DNA of 32,585 bases from Anaerolineaceae bacterium UBA1415 (lineage in GTDB: Bacteria; Chloroflexota; Anaerolineae; Anaerolineales; Anaerolineaceae), in assembly GCA_002305635.1 (NCBI GenBank), contig DBPR01000005.1, positions 1 through 32,585 on the forward strand, written 5' to 3'. Of this stretch, positions 15,527-23,647 are shown piece after piece. Position 1 is the stretch's first letter; every line of letters starts with the position of its first letter. A program made the translations under genes and the position numbers. The notes below the pieces were generated by a model that saw only the letters and a program-made list of their open reading frames with translations, had not been told where the DNA came from and searched no databases.

Positions 15527-15532
15527 ATTATA
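15527..15532 (-). promoter_or_regulatory. -10 box of the phosphate transporter unit
   Basis: GCTATAAT on the minus strand, 28 nt upstream of the preferred GTG start. The -35 region is AT-rich without a clear hexamer. Confidence 0.5.
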
Positions 15533-15588
15533 GCGGTTAATATAAAATTTAGGGAAAATTAACCCCCAGTTTAAAGCGGGATCAAGCC

Positions 15589-16374
15589 TTATTCTGGTTT
15601 TTCTTCCAGTAAAACAGCCCTCATCTTCGGGAATATTGCCGGGTTTGCGGCCAGAAGGTTCGTTTTACCTGCCAGCAGATCCTTTTGTTCATACAAGCCT
15701 TCAACCCTGCCGCCAGCTTCGCGGACGATCAGAACCCCGGCCGCCACGTCCCAAGGGCTCAGTTCAAGCTCCCAGTAGCCTTCCATGCGCCCACAGGCAA
15801 CATAAGCCAGATTGAGGGTGGCCGAACCCAGCCTGCGGATGGTTTGGGCCTCCCTAGTGAAGCGCTCGAAGTTGTTGATATTAGAATTTGCTGTCCCGAT
15901 GGCGTATTTGCGGAAACCGGTCGCCAGAACCGAATCGCTCAGCCTTGCGGTCTCCGAGACAGAAATTTTGTCGCCATTGCGCCAGGCCCCCTGCCCGCGC
16001 TCCGCCCAAAAGTCCTCCTGCATCCCCGGGAAGCAGATAACACCAAGCTCAAGCTCACCCTGGAAGGCGTAGGCAACGGAAGTCCCGTACAGCGGCAGTC
16101 CATGCGCGTAGTTGACTGTCCCGTCAATGGGGTCAATAAACCATTTGTGCTCACTGGCCTTATCCCGCACCCCGCTTTCTTCGGCAATGATGGAGTGTTG
16201 CGGAAAAGCAGCGTGAATCCGCTCGATCAGGAAGTTTTCGACAGCCGAGTCTGCTTCAGTAACAAGCTCAGACCTGGCTTTGTAGTGTTTTTCAAGGTCG
16301 TTGGACTGCATTTGCAGCGCGATTTGAGCCGCCTGCCGCGTCCATTCCAAAACCTGTCCGAGTGTTGCTTGCAT
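15589..16374 (-). CDS. inositol monophosphatase family protein
   Basis: Metal-dependent phosphatase of 261 residues. The metal-binding signatures are E65-E66-S67-G68, the D81-P82-I83-D84-G85-T86 motif, and W208-D209 near the C-terminus (SPWDVAAG). Length and order are those of SuhB/IMPase proteins, which act on inositol phosphates or related sugar phosphates. AGGAG lies 5 nt upstream of the ATG and a weak TAGAAT -10 sits further up. It is not clearly part of an operon. The exact substrate is unresolved. Confidence 0.92.
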   Translation of the reverse strand: MQATLGQVLEWTRQAAQIALQMQSNDLEKHYKARSELVTEADSAVENFLIERIHAAFPQHSIIAEESGVRDKASEHKWFIDPIDGTVNYAHGLPLYGTSVAYAFQGELELGVICFPGMQEDFWAERGQGAWRNGDKISVSETARLSDSVLATGFRKYAIGTANSNINNFERFTREAQTIRRLGSATLNLAYVACGRMEGYWELELSPWDVAAGVLIVREAGGRVEGLYEQKDLLAGKTNLLAANPAIFPKMRAVLLEEKPE

Positions 16375-16706
16375 GGTATCTCCTGTGTTTGAACTGCTCT
16401 GATTCTATCACGGCACAATTTCTGTTGGCGCGAAGCATTTTCCGCTAATTCTGATATCACAAATGGGGATCATATATTTTTACGATATTGAGAATTATTG
16501 TTGAAAACCCGTGGATATCCTGTGGAAAGATGGGCTATAATGGTGGAAAATTCCGGTAAAACTGTGGAATGACCCTATGGAGCCGAACAACAAAAGCCCG
16601 CTGATACGGAAAGACCGCCCGGCCGCGCCTCTGGAGTTGCCCGTGACCTATCGCCAGGCAGGTTTTTTCTTGCAAACCCACCCCTCCAGCCCCTTTAAAG
16701 GCCAGG
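16375..16706. other. spacer between suhB-like gene and DUF1576 gene
   Basis: No confident gene. A GCTATAAT box (16536-16541) on the + strand probably drives the DUF1576 gene. Between the box and that gene lies a 49-codon frame (16577-16726) that overlaps the DUF1576 start in another frame. Whether it is translated is unclear. Several TGTGGAA words (about 16521, 16564) resemble DnaA-box halves but do not form proper boxes. Confidence 0.5.
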
Positions 16707-18002
16707 ATGGATGCCAAAAAGGATGACGCTTTGAGAACAAATCAGGCCGCTTTTGAACGCAACAGCAAATTTATCTATTTCGGCTTGCTTTCTTTTAGCA
16801 TGATCCTCTATGCCTTCCTGACCACAAAACCCGCTCAACTCTTCCAGGGACTCTATCGGATCTACTTCAATCCCTGCCACCTTTTCTCCGATTTTGTAGC
16901 CATCGGGGGTTTCGGCGCCACGTTGGTGAATATCGCCCTGATCATTTTGGTCGAATTGCTGGTCATCTGGCGCTCGAAGGGCAGCCAAACCGGCACAATC
17001 ATCACCTCGATCTTTACCACGGTCGGTTATGCCTTCTTTGGCACCAGCCTTTTCAACTTTCTCCCCATTCTGCTTGGGGTCTACCTCTATTCCCGCCTCG
17101 AGAAGCTGCCCTTTAACACCCTGCTTTTGCAGGCTTTCATGGGCTCTGCCATCGGACCGATCAGCAACTACATCGCCTTTGGGCTCGGGCTCGGCCCAGC
17201 CCTCGGGCTTGGGCTGGGCCTGTTGGTCGGGGTAGTGGTCGGGATGATCACCTCACCACTCTCCACCGTATTCCTGCGCTTTCATCAGGGCTACAATCTC
17301 TACAATCTTGGTTTTACCGCCGGGGTGATCGGCATGATCGCGGTTGCCATCATGCGCCAGTTCAATATCAGCATCGATGCCATCAGCATTTTGGACAGCG
17401 AACACAGCCTGCAGTTGATCCTCTTTGCGTTGATCTTATTTCTTAGTTTTATCCTCTTTGGTCTTTTCCTGAAAGGCTGGGATCTGAACGACTACCGCAG
17501 GCTGTTGAGCAGCAGTGGGCGCCTCTTGACCGACTATGTTCAACAATACGGTTCCGGAATCTCCTTCTTTAATATGGGTATTCTGGGCCTGATGGGGCTG
17601 GGCTTCCTGAAATTGGTCAACGCTCCCATCAACGGGCCCGTCATCGGCGCCTGCATCACGGCTTCGGCATTTGCTGCCATCGGCAAACATCCGCTCAACA
17701 TCCTGCCGCTGATGATCGGAACCAGTCTGGCAACCTTCCTTCACGGTAGTTTTCAGTCCACCGAGACCATCCTGGCCATTTTGTTTGGTATGAACCTGGC
17801 GCCCATCGCCGGGCAGTTTGGCTGGCTGGCGGGTATCCTGGCCGGCTATCTCCACGTGGCTGTGGTCGGTCATGTTTTACCCCTGCACGCGGGTTTCAAC
17901 CTCTACAACAACGGTTTTGCTGCCGGCTTTGTTGCCGCCTTTCTGGTGCCATTGATCGAATCCGTCCAACGGATCTATGAAAGCAGAACTACCAATGAAT
18001 AG
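16707..18002 (+). CDS. DUF1576 polytopic membrane protein with internal duplication
   Basis: The protein has 431 residues and about 10-12 membrane segments. It belongs to the DUF1576 family by overall pattern, and the function of that family is not established. Two halves appear related. The motif H-x-G-(Y/F)-N-L-Y-N-x-G-F-x-A-G occurs at residues 193 and 394. The motif N-x-L-P-x-(L/M)-x-G occurs near 117 and near 331. Glycine-rich helices such as GLGLGPALGLGLGLLVG lie before the first repeat. This two-fold layout is typical of transporters and channels. No good ribosome binding site precedes the ATG. A small soluble gene overlaps its 3' end by 8 nt. Confidence 0.8.
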   Translation: MDAKKDDALRTNQAAFERNSKFIYFGLLSFSMILYAFLTTKPAQLFQGLYRIYFNPCHLFSDFVAIGGFGATLVNIALIILVELLVIWRSKGSQTGTIITSIFTTVGYAFFGTSLFNFLPILLGVYLYSRLEKLPFNTLLLQAFMGSAIGPISNYIAFGLGLGPALGLGLGLLVGVVVGMITSPLSTVFLRFHQGYNLYNLGFTAGVIGMIAVAIMRQFNISIDAISILDSEHSLQLILFALILFLSFILFGLFLKGWDLNDYRRLLSSSGRLLTDYVQQYGSGISFFNMGILGLMGLGFLKLVNAPINGPVIGACITASAFAAIGKHPLNILPLMIGTSLATFLHGSFQSTETILAILFGMNLAPIAGQFGWLAGILAGYLHVAVVGHVLPLHAGFNLYNNGFAAGFVAAFLVPLIESVQRIYESRTTNE

Positions 18003-18330
18003 TCGCGAAGAACAAAAAACAAGCAATATTGTCCGGGCGCTCACTTTATACTACCTGCACAAAAAATGCCCGCAGACCAGCATCACCATCATCCCCAGCC
18101 CGCCCTCCTATACCGTTGTGGTCAGCGGCAGCGTCAGCCTGAGCCCGAAAGAGTTGCAGGAAATGACAGATCACCTCAACCAGCCAAAGATACCGGAGAT
18201 GGAATATTACTACGACGACCTGATCGTCTCAGACACGATTGACAATCTCTTTATCCTGCTGGGCGCCATGGTCAGCAAAGCCCGGGTCGATTATCAGGAC
18301 GGCCTGCTCAGGATTGAATTGACCCATTAA
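17995..18330 (+). CDS. small soluble partner of the DUF1576 protein, function unknown
   Basis: Not recognised. It has 111 residues from the ATG at 17995 (an earlier ATG at 17977 is possible). No membrane segment is apparent. It contains SITIIPSPPSYTVVVSGSVS, then a helical SPKELQEMTDHLN, then MEYYYDDLIVSD. This beta-alpha pattern suggests a small alpha/beta regulatory domain. The overlap of 8 nt with DUF1576 implies coupled translation and a shared function. A regulatory subunit of the membrane protein is a reasonable guess and nothing more. Confidence 0.65.
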   Translation: MNSREEQKTSNIVRALTLYYLHKKCPQTSITIIPSPPSYTVVVSGSVSLSPKELQEMTDHLNQPKIPEMEYYYDDLIVSDTIDNLFILLGAMVSKARVDYQDGLLRIELTH

Positions 18331-18349
18331 ACAGCGTGTCAACCAACGC

Positions 18350-18394
18350 TTACTTTTCACCCCGATACTCAGCCAGAAGTCGCTCAAAGAAATG
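18350..18394 (-). pseudogene. 3'-end remnant of a paralogous HD-domain gene
   Basis: The last 14 codons plus stop of the adjacent HD gene appear again here: HFFERLLAEYRGEK then TAA, against QFYERLLAEYRGEK then TAA at 18695-18739. 39 of 45 bases agree. Three of the five changed codons are synonymous, so the copy looks like a diverged former gene rather than a fresh duplication. Similarity stops abruptly upstream of 18394. Confidence 0.8.
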
Positions 18395-18590
18395 CTCTGG
18401 GATCGAATATACAGAGGTAGTATCCTTCCCGAGAAATGAACTCGGGACGCAAGCAGTCGGTTAAAACATCAGGATGACAGAATAAAAGAAGCTGAATTTG
18501 TAAAAAGAACCCATTTATTGGAGGAAAACGGCAAAGCAGGATACTGTTTGCGTCGCACATTATTTTTCCGTGGTAAGGGTTTACTTACCT

Positions 18591-18612
18591 AACCCCCTCC
18601 TGGGAGGGGGTT
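18591..18612. repeat. G/C-rich hairpin repeat
   Basis: Perfect 10-bp stem AACCCCCTCC/GGAGGGGGTT with loop TG, followed by GGGGGGTGGGT. This word pattern is a common bacterial intergenic repeat. A TCTTTTTG follows, so a weak + strand terminator is possible. Confidence 0.6.
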
Positions 18613-18694
18613 GGGGGGTGGGTCTTTTTGTTCCCAGAATCTCTAGGATCAAATCAACCCATTATGCAACCATTCGCGCCGCTTGATAATTGAT

Positions 18695-19339
18695 TTATTT
18701 TTCACCCCGATACTCAGCCAGGAGCCGCTCGTAGAACTGGCGTAAAAACTCGTCCCGCTCCTGCGCGATCTCTTTACCCAGCTTCGTAAAGAGCTGGTCT
18801 TTCACCTTGCGCAGCTTGAAAAGATATTCATGGTAAGAGCTGTGTTCTTCGCCCTCTTCCTTCTGCCCGGTTTTCAGGAATTTTTCCGAAGGCTCGCTCA
18901 AAATGGGTTCGCCCGCCAGAACGGCGTAGGCGATCGTGCGGGCGGCCCCCACCGCGCCCAACACATCCAGCTTGTCTGCGTCAAAAATGCACATCGCCTC
19001 GATCGTTTCAGGGCGTTCTTCATTATGACGGAAGCGATGCGCGCGGATGCAATGCTGCACGGCTTCGATGCGTTCTTTTTTCCAGCCTCTGGCCGCCAGA
19101 ACCTCACCCGCGAACTCCGCCGAGGTGATGTGATGCCCCTTGCGGGCCTGACCGTCAGCCTCAGGGCTGGCACCTCGGGAATCATGCAGATAAGCAGCCG
19201 CCTGGACGATCTCAAGGTCGGCGCCTTCCGCCAGCGCGATCCTGCGCGCCATTTTCTCAACCCGCAAAACGTGCTCAAAACTATGCACCTCATCGGAGCC
19301 TTCGTACCAACGGCGGGCTTCCTCCTCACTGATCGGCAT
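18695..19339 (-). CDS. HD-domain phosphohydrolase
   Basis: Metal-dependent HD hydrolase of 214 residues. The metal ligands are visible as H23 (SFEHVLRVEKMA), H52-D53 (YLHDSRG), a GHH motif (68-70) and D120 in the FDADKLD stretch. This matches the yedJ/YpgQ-like HD proteins, which may act on nucleotides. The ATG at 19339 is chosen over an upstream ATG because GAGGTG lies just before it and the long overlap with hutI is avoided. It is the last gene of the HAD-cutC-hutI run. A remnant of a paralogue lies downstream. Confidence 0.85.
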   Translation of the reverse strand: MPISEEEARRWYEGSDEVHSFEHVLRVEKMARRIALAEGADLEIVQAAAYLHDSRGASPEADGQARKGHHITSAEFAGEVLAARGWKKERIEAVQHCIRAHRFRHNEERPETIEAMCIFDADKLDVLGAVGAARTIAYAVLAGEPILSEPSEKFLKTGQKEEGEEHSSYHEYLFKLRKVKDQLFTKLGKEIAQERDEFLRQFYERLLAEYRGEK

Positions 19340-19388
19340 CTTCACCTCGTAATTATCAAAAAAGTCAGGTTTGTCAGTCCAGATTTCT

Positions 19389-20645
19389 CTAAACAGCGAA
19401 CCTTTTCCCTTTCTTGAACACTTCCGCGACCAGATTGGTGCCATAGCGATAGGTCAGATGACGATAATCGCTCACAGCCAAAATCAGCAGATCAGCCTGT
19501 TTGCCAACTTCGATCGAACCAACCGTGTCCGCGCGCCCGATCGCTTTTGCTGCGTTGATCGTCGAAGCAACCAGGGCTTCGGCGGGCGTAAGCTTCATAT
19601 AACGGCAAGCCAGGGCCTGAATAAACTGCATCGACTCATTCCAGGTTGTGCCCGGGTTCAGATCGGTCGCCAATGCCAGGTAGCCGCCCGCGTCAATGAT
19701 CGCTCTGGCGGGTGTATACTCCGCCTGCGCCAGGCCAAAAGGCGTCCCGGGCAAAGAAACAGCCACCGTTTCTGAAGCAGCCATACGCAAAATATCTTCC
19801 CGTGAAGTCTTTACCAGGTGATCAGCCGAAATTGCGCCCAACTCCGCCGCCAGGCTGGCGCCGCCTAAATTTACAAACTCATCGGCATGCAGCTTGCTGC
19901 GGAAACCCAGCTCCTGACCCTTCAACAGGATTTTGCGGGTGTCTTCGATCTCAAACACGCCTTGCTCACAAAAGACATCATTAAAAGGAAGTGCCTGCCC
20001 CTCGGCATGCTCCAGCCACCATTTTTTCGTCTCCGGCAAAGCCACATCGCACAACCAATCTGTGTAGCCCCGGACGCCGCCTGGATAATCCTTCGGGATG
20101 GCGTGCGCGCCCATATAGGTCGGCACAAGTTCAAGCGGGCCTTCCTTGTTTAGTTCAAGGATCGTTTCCATCTGCCGAAACTCGGTCTCAAGATCCAGCC
20201 CATAGCCCGTCTTTGCTTCCATCGTGGTCGTGCCATAGCGAAACGCCCTTTCGGCGCGCTCACGAGATTGCGCCAGCATCGTTTTCAGGTCAGCCTGACG
20301 TGTCGCGGTCAGCGTGGCCAGGATGCCGCCGCCAGCGTTCATGATCTCCATATAGCTCTTGCCCTGCAGCCGCATCTCAAACTCGTTGGCGCGGTCTCCA
20401 ACCCAGATCAGATGGGTATGCGGATCGACAAAGCCCGGCACAACCGCCCTGCCCAGCGCGTCAATTCGCTCAGCCTGAGGATATTTTGCCAACAATTCTT
20501 TTGAATCGCCAACAGCAATGATCTTTTCTTCGCTTATCACGACCGCAGCGTCGCGAATGATCCCCGGATCAGACATCGCTTTCCCGCGGCGCGGGCCGCC
20601 TGCGACGGTCACACATTCTGAGATATTATGAATAATTTTCATCAT
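19389..20645 (-). CDS. hutI: imidazolonepropionase
   Basis: Third step of histidine degradation: hydrolysis of 4-imidazolone-5-propionate to N-formimino-glutamate. It has the amidohydrolase metal motif P75-H-T-H78, the YGTTTMEAKTGYG segment, a KLHADEF metal-ligand stretch and the C-terminal IEVGKQADLLIL. The 418-residue length is normal. Two adjacent ATG codons start the frame (20645, 20642). AAGGAGC suits the second. No hutH, hutU or hutG is visible in this window, so the rest of the pathway must lie elsewhere, or the enzyme acts on a different substrate. Confidence 0.95.
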   Translation of the reverse strand: MMKIIHNISECVTVAGGPRRGKAMSDPGIIRDAAVVISEEKIIAVGDSKELLAKYPQAERIDALGRAVVPGFVDPHTHLIWVGDRANEFEMRLQGKSYMEIMNAGGGILATLTATRQADLKTMLAQSRERAERAFRYGTTTMEAKTGYGLDLETEFRQMETILELNKEGPLELVPTYMGAHAIPKDYPGGVRGYTDWLCDVALPETKKWWLEHAEGQALPFNDVFCEQGVFEIEDTRKILLKGQELGFRSKLHADEFVNLGGASLAAELGAISADHLVKTSREDILRMAASETVAVSLPGTPFGLAQAEYTPARAIIDAGGYLALATDLNPGTTWNESMQFIQALACRYMKLTPAEALVASTINAAKAIGRADTVGSIEVGKQADLLILAVSDYRHLTYRYGTNLVAEVFKKGKRFAV

Positions 20646-20651
20646 GCTCCT

Positions 20652-21395
20652 TTATAAATTTCGAATTTGGTTAACAAACTCGCCTAATTTTTCCAGATCG
20701 ACAACTGAAACCTGATCGTCTTTCAGGGTTTGACCCTCGAAGGAGATCGGTGAGAACCGCATTGAATGATCAGCTTCGATCTTATGAAATGAAAAATGTA
20801 CCTGATCACAGGCGGTTTTGCTCACCAGCCTGGCAATATTTTGCGGACGAATCCCACCTGCGGGTAAGATCTCGATCACCTGAGCCGCGATCATTTCCTT
20901 AATTAAGAGGAGTCCCTCAGCCGCGCTTGCCTTGCGTCCGCTCGTTAAGACGCGCCTGAAACCCAGTCGCTTCAGACTTTTCAAAGTTTCGATCGGATCC
21001 CCAGGCATGGCGTCAAACGCCCGATGAAAGACCATTTCTTTCCCACCAGCCTCCTCGATCAAAAGCGCCAGGCAGTATTCATCCAGCTCACCGTCCGGGC
21101 GCAGGCAGCCAACCGCGAAACCATCCGCTCCAGCGTTTTTCAATACCCTCAGATCGGTCAACATGCTTTCAAATTCCAGCTGGGAATAGGCAAAACCACC
21201 TGCCCGCGGGCGCAGCATGCAAATGATCGGGAAGTCCGTTCGCTTGCGGGCTTCGATGAGCGTTCCCAGCGATGGCGTCAACCCGCCCGCGAAAAGGGCG
21301 GCGTTGAGCTCAATTCGGTCAGCCCCTGCCTGAAACGCTCTCACGGCATCGTCAGCAGAGGCGCAGCAAACTTCGATCGTGATCGGCTTTTTCAT
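20652..21395 (-). CDS. cutC: CutC family protein (copper homeostasis protein CutC)
   Basis: TIM-barrel protein of 247 residues. Family signatures are IEVCCAS (7-13), GADRIELN with the following GGLTPS, the MLRPRAGGFAYS segment, FHRAFD and RRVLTSG. The family was named from copper tolerance in E. coli, but its molecular activity is not firmly established. The start overlaps the HAD gene stop by 4 nt, so the two are translationally coupled. The gene is in one run with hutI. Confidence 0.93.
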   Translation of the reverse strand: MKKPITIEVCCASADDAVRAFQAGADRIELNAALFAGGLTPSLGTLIEARKRTDFPIICMLRPRAGGFAYSQLEFESMLTDLRVLKNAGADGFAVGCLRPDGELDEYCLALLIEEAGGKEMVFHRAFDAMPGDPIETLKSLKRLGFRRVLTSGRKASAAEGLLLIKEMIAAQVIEILPAGGIRPQNIARLVSKTACDQVHFSFHKIEADHSMRFSPISFEGQTLKDDQVSVVDLEKLGEFVNQIRNL

Positions 21396-22180
21396 GAGAT
21401 CAACCCAAATTTCCTGAAAACATGCGCTATTGCGTCATCTTCAACCGCGGGGGCAATGTAATCAGCCGCTTGCTTTACCTCATCCAAAGCGCCACCTACT
21501 GCCACGCCCAAACCAGCAGAACGGATCATGCTCACGTCGTTGCCGCCATCGCCAATCGCGATACAATCCTTCATTTCCAGGCCAAAATGGTCTAACATTA
21601 CCTGGATGCCAACGTCTTTCCCACCCGATCGTGGCGCGATATCGCAGGAAAAAGGGTTCCATCGCAAAAATTGAAAATGCGGCAATTTCTTCTGGAGGAG
21701 TGTGTCCATTTCTTCACCAACAAAAGCAATCATCGAAAGAATCTCAGAAAAATTAAACGCTTCGCGCGATCGTATTTTTGGAGGTGTGCCTTTAAAGAAA
21801 GCGTAAAAAGCGTCCACTCCTTCGTCAACGCCACTCAGATAAGACTCGAACTGTTCATGGTAGTTGGCATGGAAGCAGTAACGCTCACTCACATCAAGAA
21901 AAGTATGCACATCCTGCGGATCAAACGCAACTTTTCGCAATACCGTACCGTCCGGAAGGTAACAAAGCTGCCCATTAACGGTCACATAGCCATCAAAGCT
22001 CAAGGTATCGAGAAATTCAACTGGCTTTCCTGTTAAATTTCTTCCGGTAGCCACAAAGACCAAAAATCCATTTTCCCGTGCCTGAGCCAGCGCTCTTTTT
22101 GTGCTTTCGGGAATGATCCTCGTATTCGGGATCGTCAGCGTATGGTCAATATCGCAAAAAACAGCTTTGAATTGGCTCAT
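21392..22180 (-). CDS. Cof-type HAD-IIB phosphatase
   Basis: HAD-superfamily hydrolase of 262 residues. The nucleophile motif is D10-I-D12-H-T, followed by VATGRN (motif II region) and, toward the end, K-D in GGKDVG and GDGGND (motifs III and IV). The 'GIQVML' helix between them is the usual Cof pattern. It is a sugar-phosphate or cofactor phosphatase of unspecified substrate. It is the first gene of the run, behind an extended -10 promoter at 22210-22215, and overlaps cutC by 4 nt. Confidence 0.9.
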   Translation of the reverse strand: MSQFKAVFCDIDHTLTIPNTRIIPESTKRALAQARENGFLVFVATGRNLTGKPVEFLDTLSFDGYVTVNGQLCYLPDGTVLRKVAFDPQDVHTFLDVSERYCFHANYHEQFESYLSGVDEGVDAFYAFFKGTPPKIRSREAFNFSEILSMIAFVGEEMDTLLQKKLPHFQFLRWNPFSCDIAPRSGGKDVGIQVMLDHFGLEMKDCIAIGDGGNDVSMIRSAGLGVAVGGALDEVKQAADYIAPAVEDDAIAHVFRKFGLIS

Positions 22181-22209
22181 GAATGCAAATCCTCATTGAT
22201 CATTCCTCC

Positions 22210-22215
22210 ATTATA
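22210..22215 (-). promoter_or_regulatory. extended -10 box of the HAD-cutC-hutI-HD unit
   Basis: The minus strand reads TGCTATAAT, 29 nt before the HAD start codon. No clear -35 hexamer is present. It lies back to back with the MFS promoter, 25 bp apart, so the two promoters may compete. Confidence 0.65.
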
Positions 22216-22237
22216 GCATCTGCCAAAGCGATAACCC

Positions 22238-22246
22238 TGATATACT
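22238..22246 (+). promoter_or_regulatory. extended -10 box of the MFS transporter gene
   Basis: TGATATACT (hexamer 22241-22246) is an extended -10 with no good -35. AGAAGAGGAAG supplies the ribosome binding site close to the ATG at 22277. Confidence 0.6.
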
Positions 22247-22276
22247 CATAAGAACACATTCAAAGAAGAGGAAGAC

Positions 22277-23467
22277 ATGCCAAAAAGCAAAACCATCCGC
22301 CTCATTTTGTTCGCTTCGCTTTACTTCACCCAGGGCACCATTTTGGGCTACTTTTCCTCCCTAAACGCCCTTTATCTGCTCGATAACGGTTTGACCATGA
22401 CCGATGTCGGCATCTTCAGCGCAATCGCCCTGATCCCCTTTGTCCTGAAGATCTTTCTGGGAATGCTTAGCGACCGGGTCAATCTTTTTGGCCGCGGCCA
22501 TCGCATTCCCTACATCCTGATCGGTCTGGCAGTCCAATTGATCTGTCTACTGGCAGTTCCAATGCTCAACCCAGCCAGACAATACTGGCTGTTCGTGGCT
22601 TTGGCCTTCCTCCTGCAGCTGGGTATGGCATTTTATGACACCTGTACCGACGGCCTCGCGCTCGACACCACCCCGGTTGACGAACAGGGGCAGATCCAGG
22701 CCTTTATGGTCGGCGGCAGAGCAGTCGGCACGATCGTCGCCGCCTCCCTGGTTGGCCTGCTGGCCCAACACGTCTCCTGGTCGGCCGTTTTCTGGAGCCT
22801 GGCCCTGCTCACCCTCCTTCCACTGCCCTTTGTCCTTCTGGTGCGGGAACCTGAACGCAAATCAGAAGAACGCTTCGACTGGAAAGCCTTCGCCGCTTTC
22901 AAACGCTGGCCTGTCATCGCGGTAGGTCTGGCAGGTCTGGTTGTTTTCCTGGTCATCGTTGGCGCGCAGCAGCAGGTCAACCCCTTCCTGACGGAAGAAT
23001 TGGGCGTCAGCCTCTCGCAGATCGGCATGATCACCTCGCTCTGGGGCGTTGGCATCGTTCTGGGCAGCATGATCGCCTCAGCGCTGATGAAAAAACTGCC
23101 TGTTAAAAAAGCTTTTCTCCTGATGGTGGCATCCATCACGATCTCGCTGGCAGCCCTTTCGATCTTTGTCCGCGCTCGATTTGGATTGGAACTGGCAATC
23201 GGACTGGTAATTCTCTACGGGATCGCCTACGGCCTCGGGCAAACCATCACCTTCGCCTTGTGCATGCGCGTGGTCGACAGCCGCATCGCCGCCTCGATGT
23301 TTGCCATCCTGATGGCATTTACCAACGTCGGTCAGGGCATTGGGCTGGCGCTCAGCGGCGCGCTTGCGGATGCTGCTGGCTTCCGCGTCACCTTGCTGGT
23401 CTTCGCGTTCCTGCCATTTATAGCCCTACCCCTCTTTCCGACCTTGTTCAGGCAGGAGAGAGCCTAA
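22277..23467 (+). CDS. MFS transporter
   Basis: Major facilitator superfamily membrane protein of 396 residues with about twelve membrane segments. The loop between segments 2 and 3 carries GMLSDRVNLFGRGHRIPYIL, and the DTCTDGLALDT region in segment 4 resembles AmpG/PAT-type members. The C-terminal half starts after a charged loop (REPERKSEERFDWK). Its substrate cannot be told. A strong purine-rich ribosome binding site precedes the ATG. It is transcribed away from the HAD unit and is followed by an intergenic repeat. Confidence 0.9.
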   Translation: MPKSKTIRLILFASLYFTQGTILGYFSSLNALYLLDNGLTMTDVGIFSAIALIPFVLKIFLGMLSDRVNLFGRGHRIPYILIGLAVQLICLLAVPMLNPARQYWLFVALAFLLQLGMAFYDTCTDGLALDTTPVDEQGQIQAFMVGGRAVGTIVAASLVGLLAQHVSWSAVFWSLALLTLLPLPFVLLVREPERKSEERFDWKAFAAFKRWPVIAVGLAGLVVFLVIVGAQQQVNPFLTEELGVSLSQIGMITSLWGVGIVLGSMIASALMKKLPVKKAFLLMVASITISLAALSIFVRARFGLELAIGLVILYGIAYGLGQTITFALCMRVVDSRIAASMFAILMAFTNVGQGIGLALSGALADAAGFRVTLLVFAFLPFIALPLFPTLFRQERA

Positions 23468-23492
23468 GCCTGGCAACCTTCTTCTTCTAGCT

Positions 23493-23549
23493 TAAGCCCT
23501 CTCAGTGGGAAAGGGTGCCCGAAGGGCGGGTGAGGGTTTGGATGAGGGG
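23493..23549. repeat. copy of the GCCCGAAGGGC intergenic repeat
   Basis: Reads AAGCCCTCTC, then AAGGGTGCCCGAAGGGCGGG, then GATGAGGGG, matching the copies at 6011-6524 and at the left end. It lies directly after the MFS gene. Confidence 0.75.
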
Positions 23550-23610
23550 CTGCCCATATGGCATCTAAAAGGCATCGGTCTCAAGAAACAATGTTTCTAA
23601 TTGCTTTGCA

Positions 23611-23637
23611 TTGACAGAGCCAAGTTCGTGATAAACT
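23611..23637 (+). promoter_or_regulatory. possible promoter of mutS2
   Basis: TTGACA (23611-23616) is followed at 15 bp by TAAACT (23632-23637). The spacing is short. The start codon is 10 nt beyond the -10 box and there is no ribosome binding site. Confidence 0.45.
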
Positions 23638-23647
23638 TCTTCCTGCC

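Larger units (their letters stand above)
18331..18694. other. spacer with gene remnant and G/C hairpin
   Basis: Holds a 45-nt remnant of a second HD gene (18350-18394) and a perfect G/C-rich hairpin (18591-18612). The remaining sequence shows no supported ORF. Confidence 0.6.

Noticed and set aside
16511..16570. cluster of TGTGGA words resembling DnaA boxes
   Set aside because: No full TTWTNCACA box occurs and no dnaA, dnaN or gyr gene is near, so an origin is not supported.
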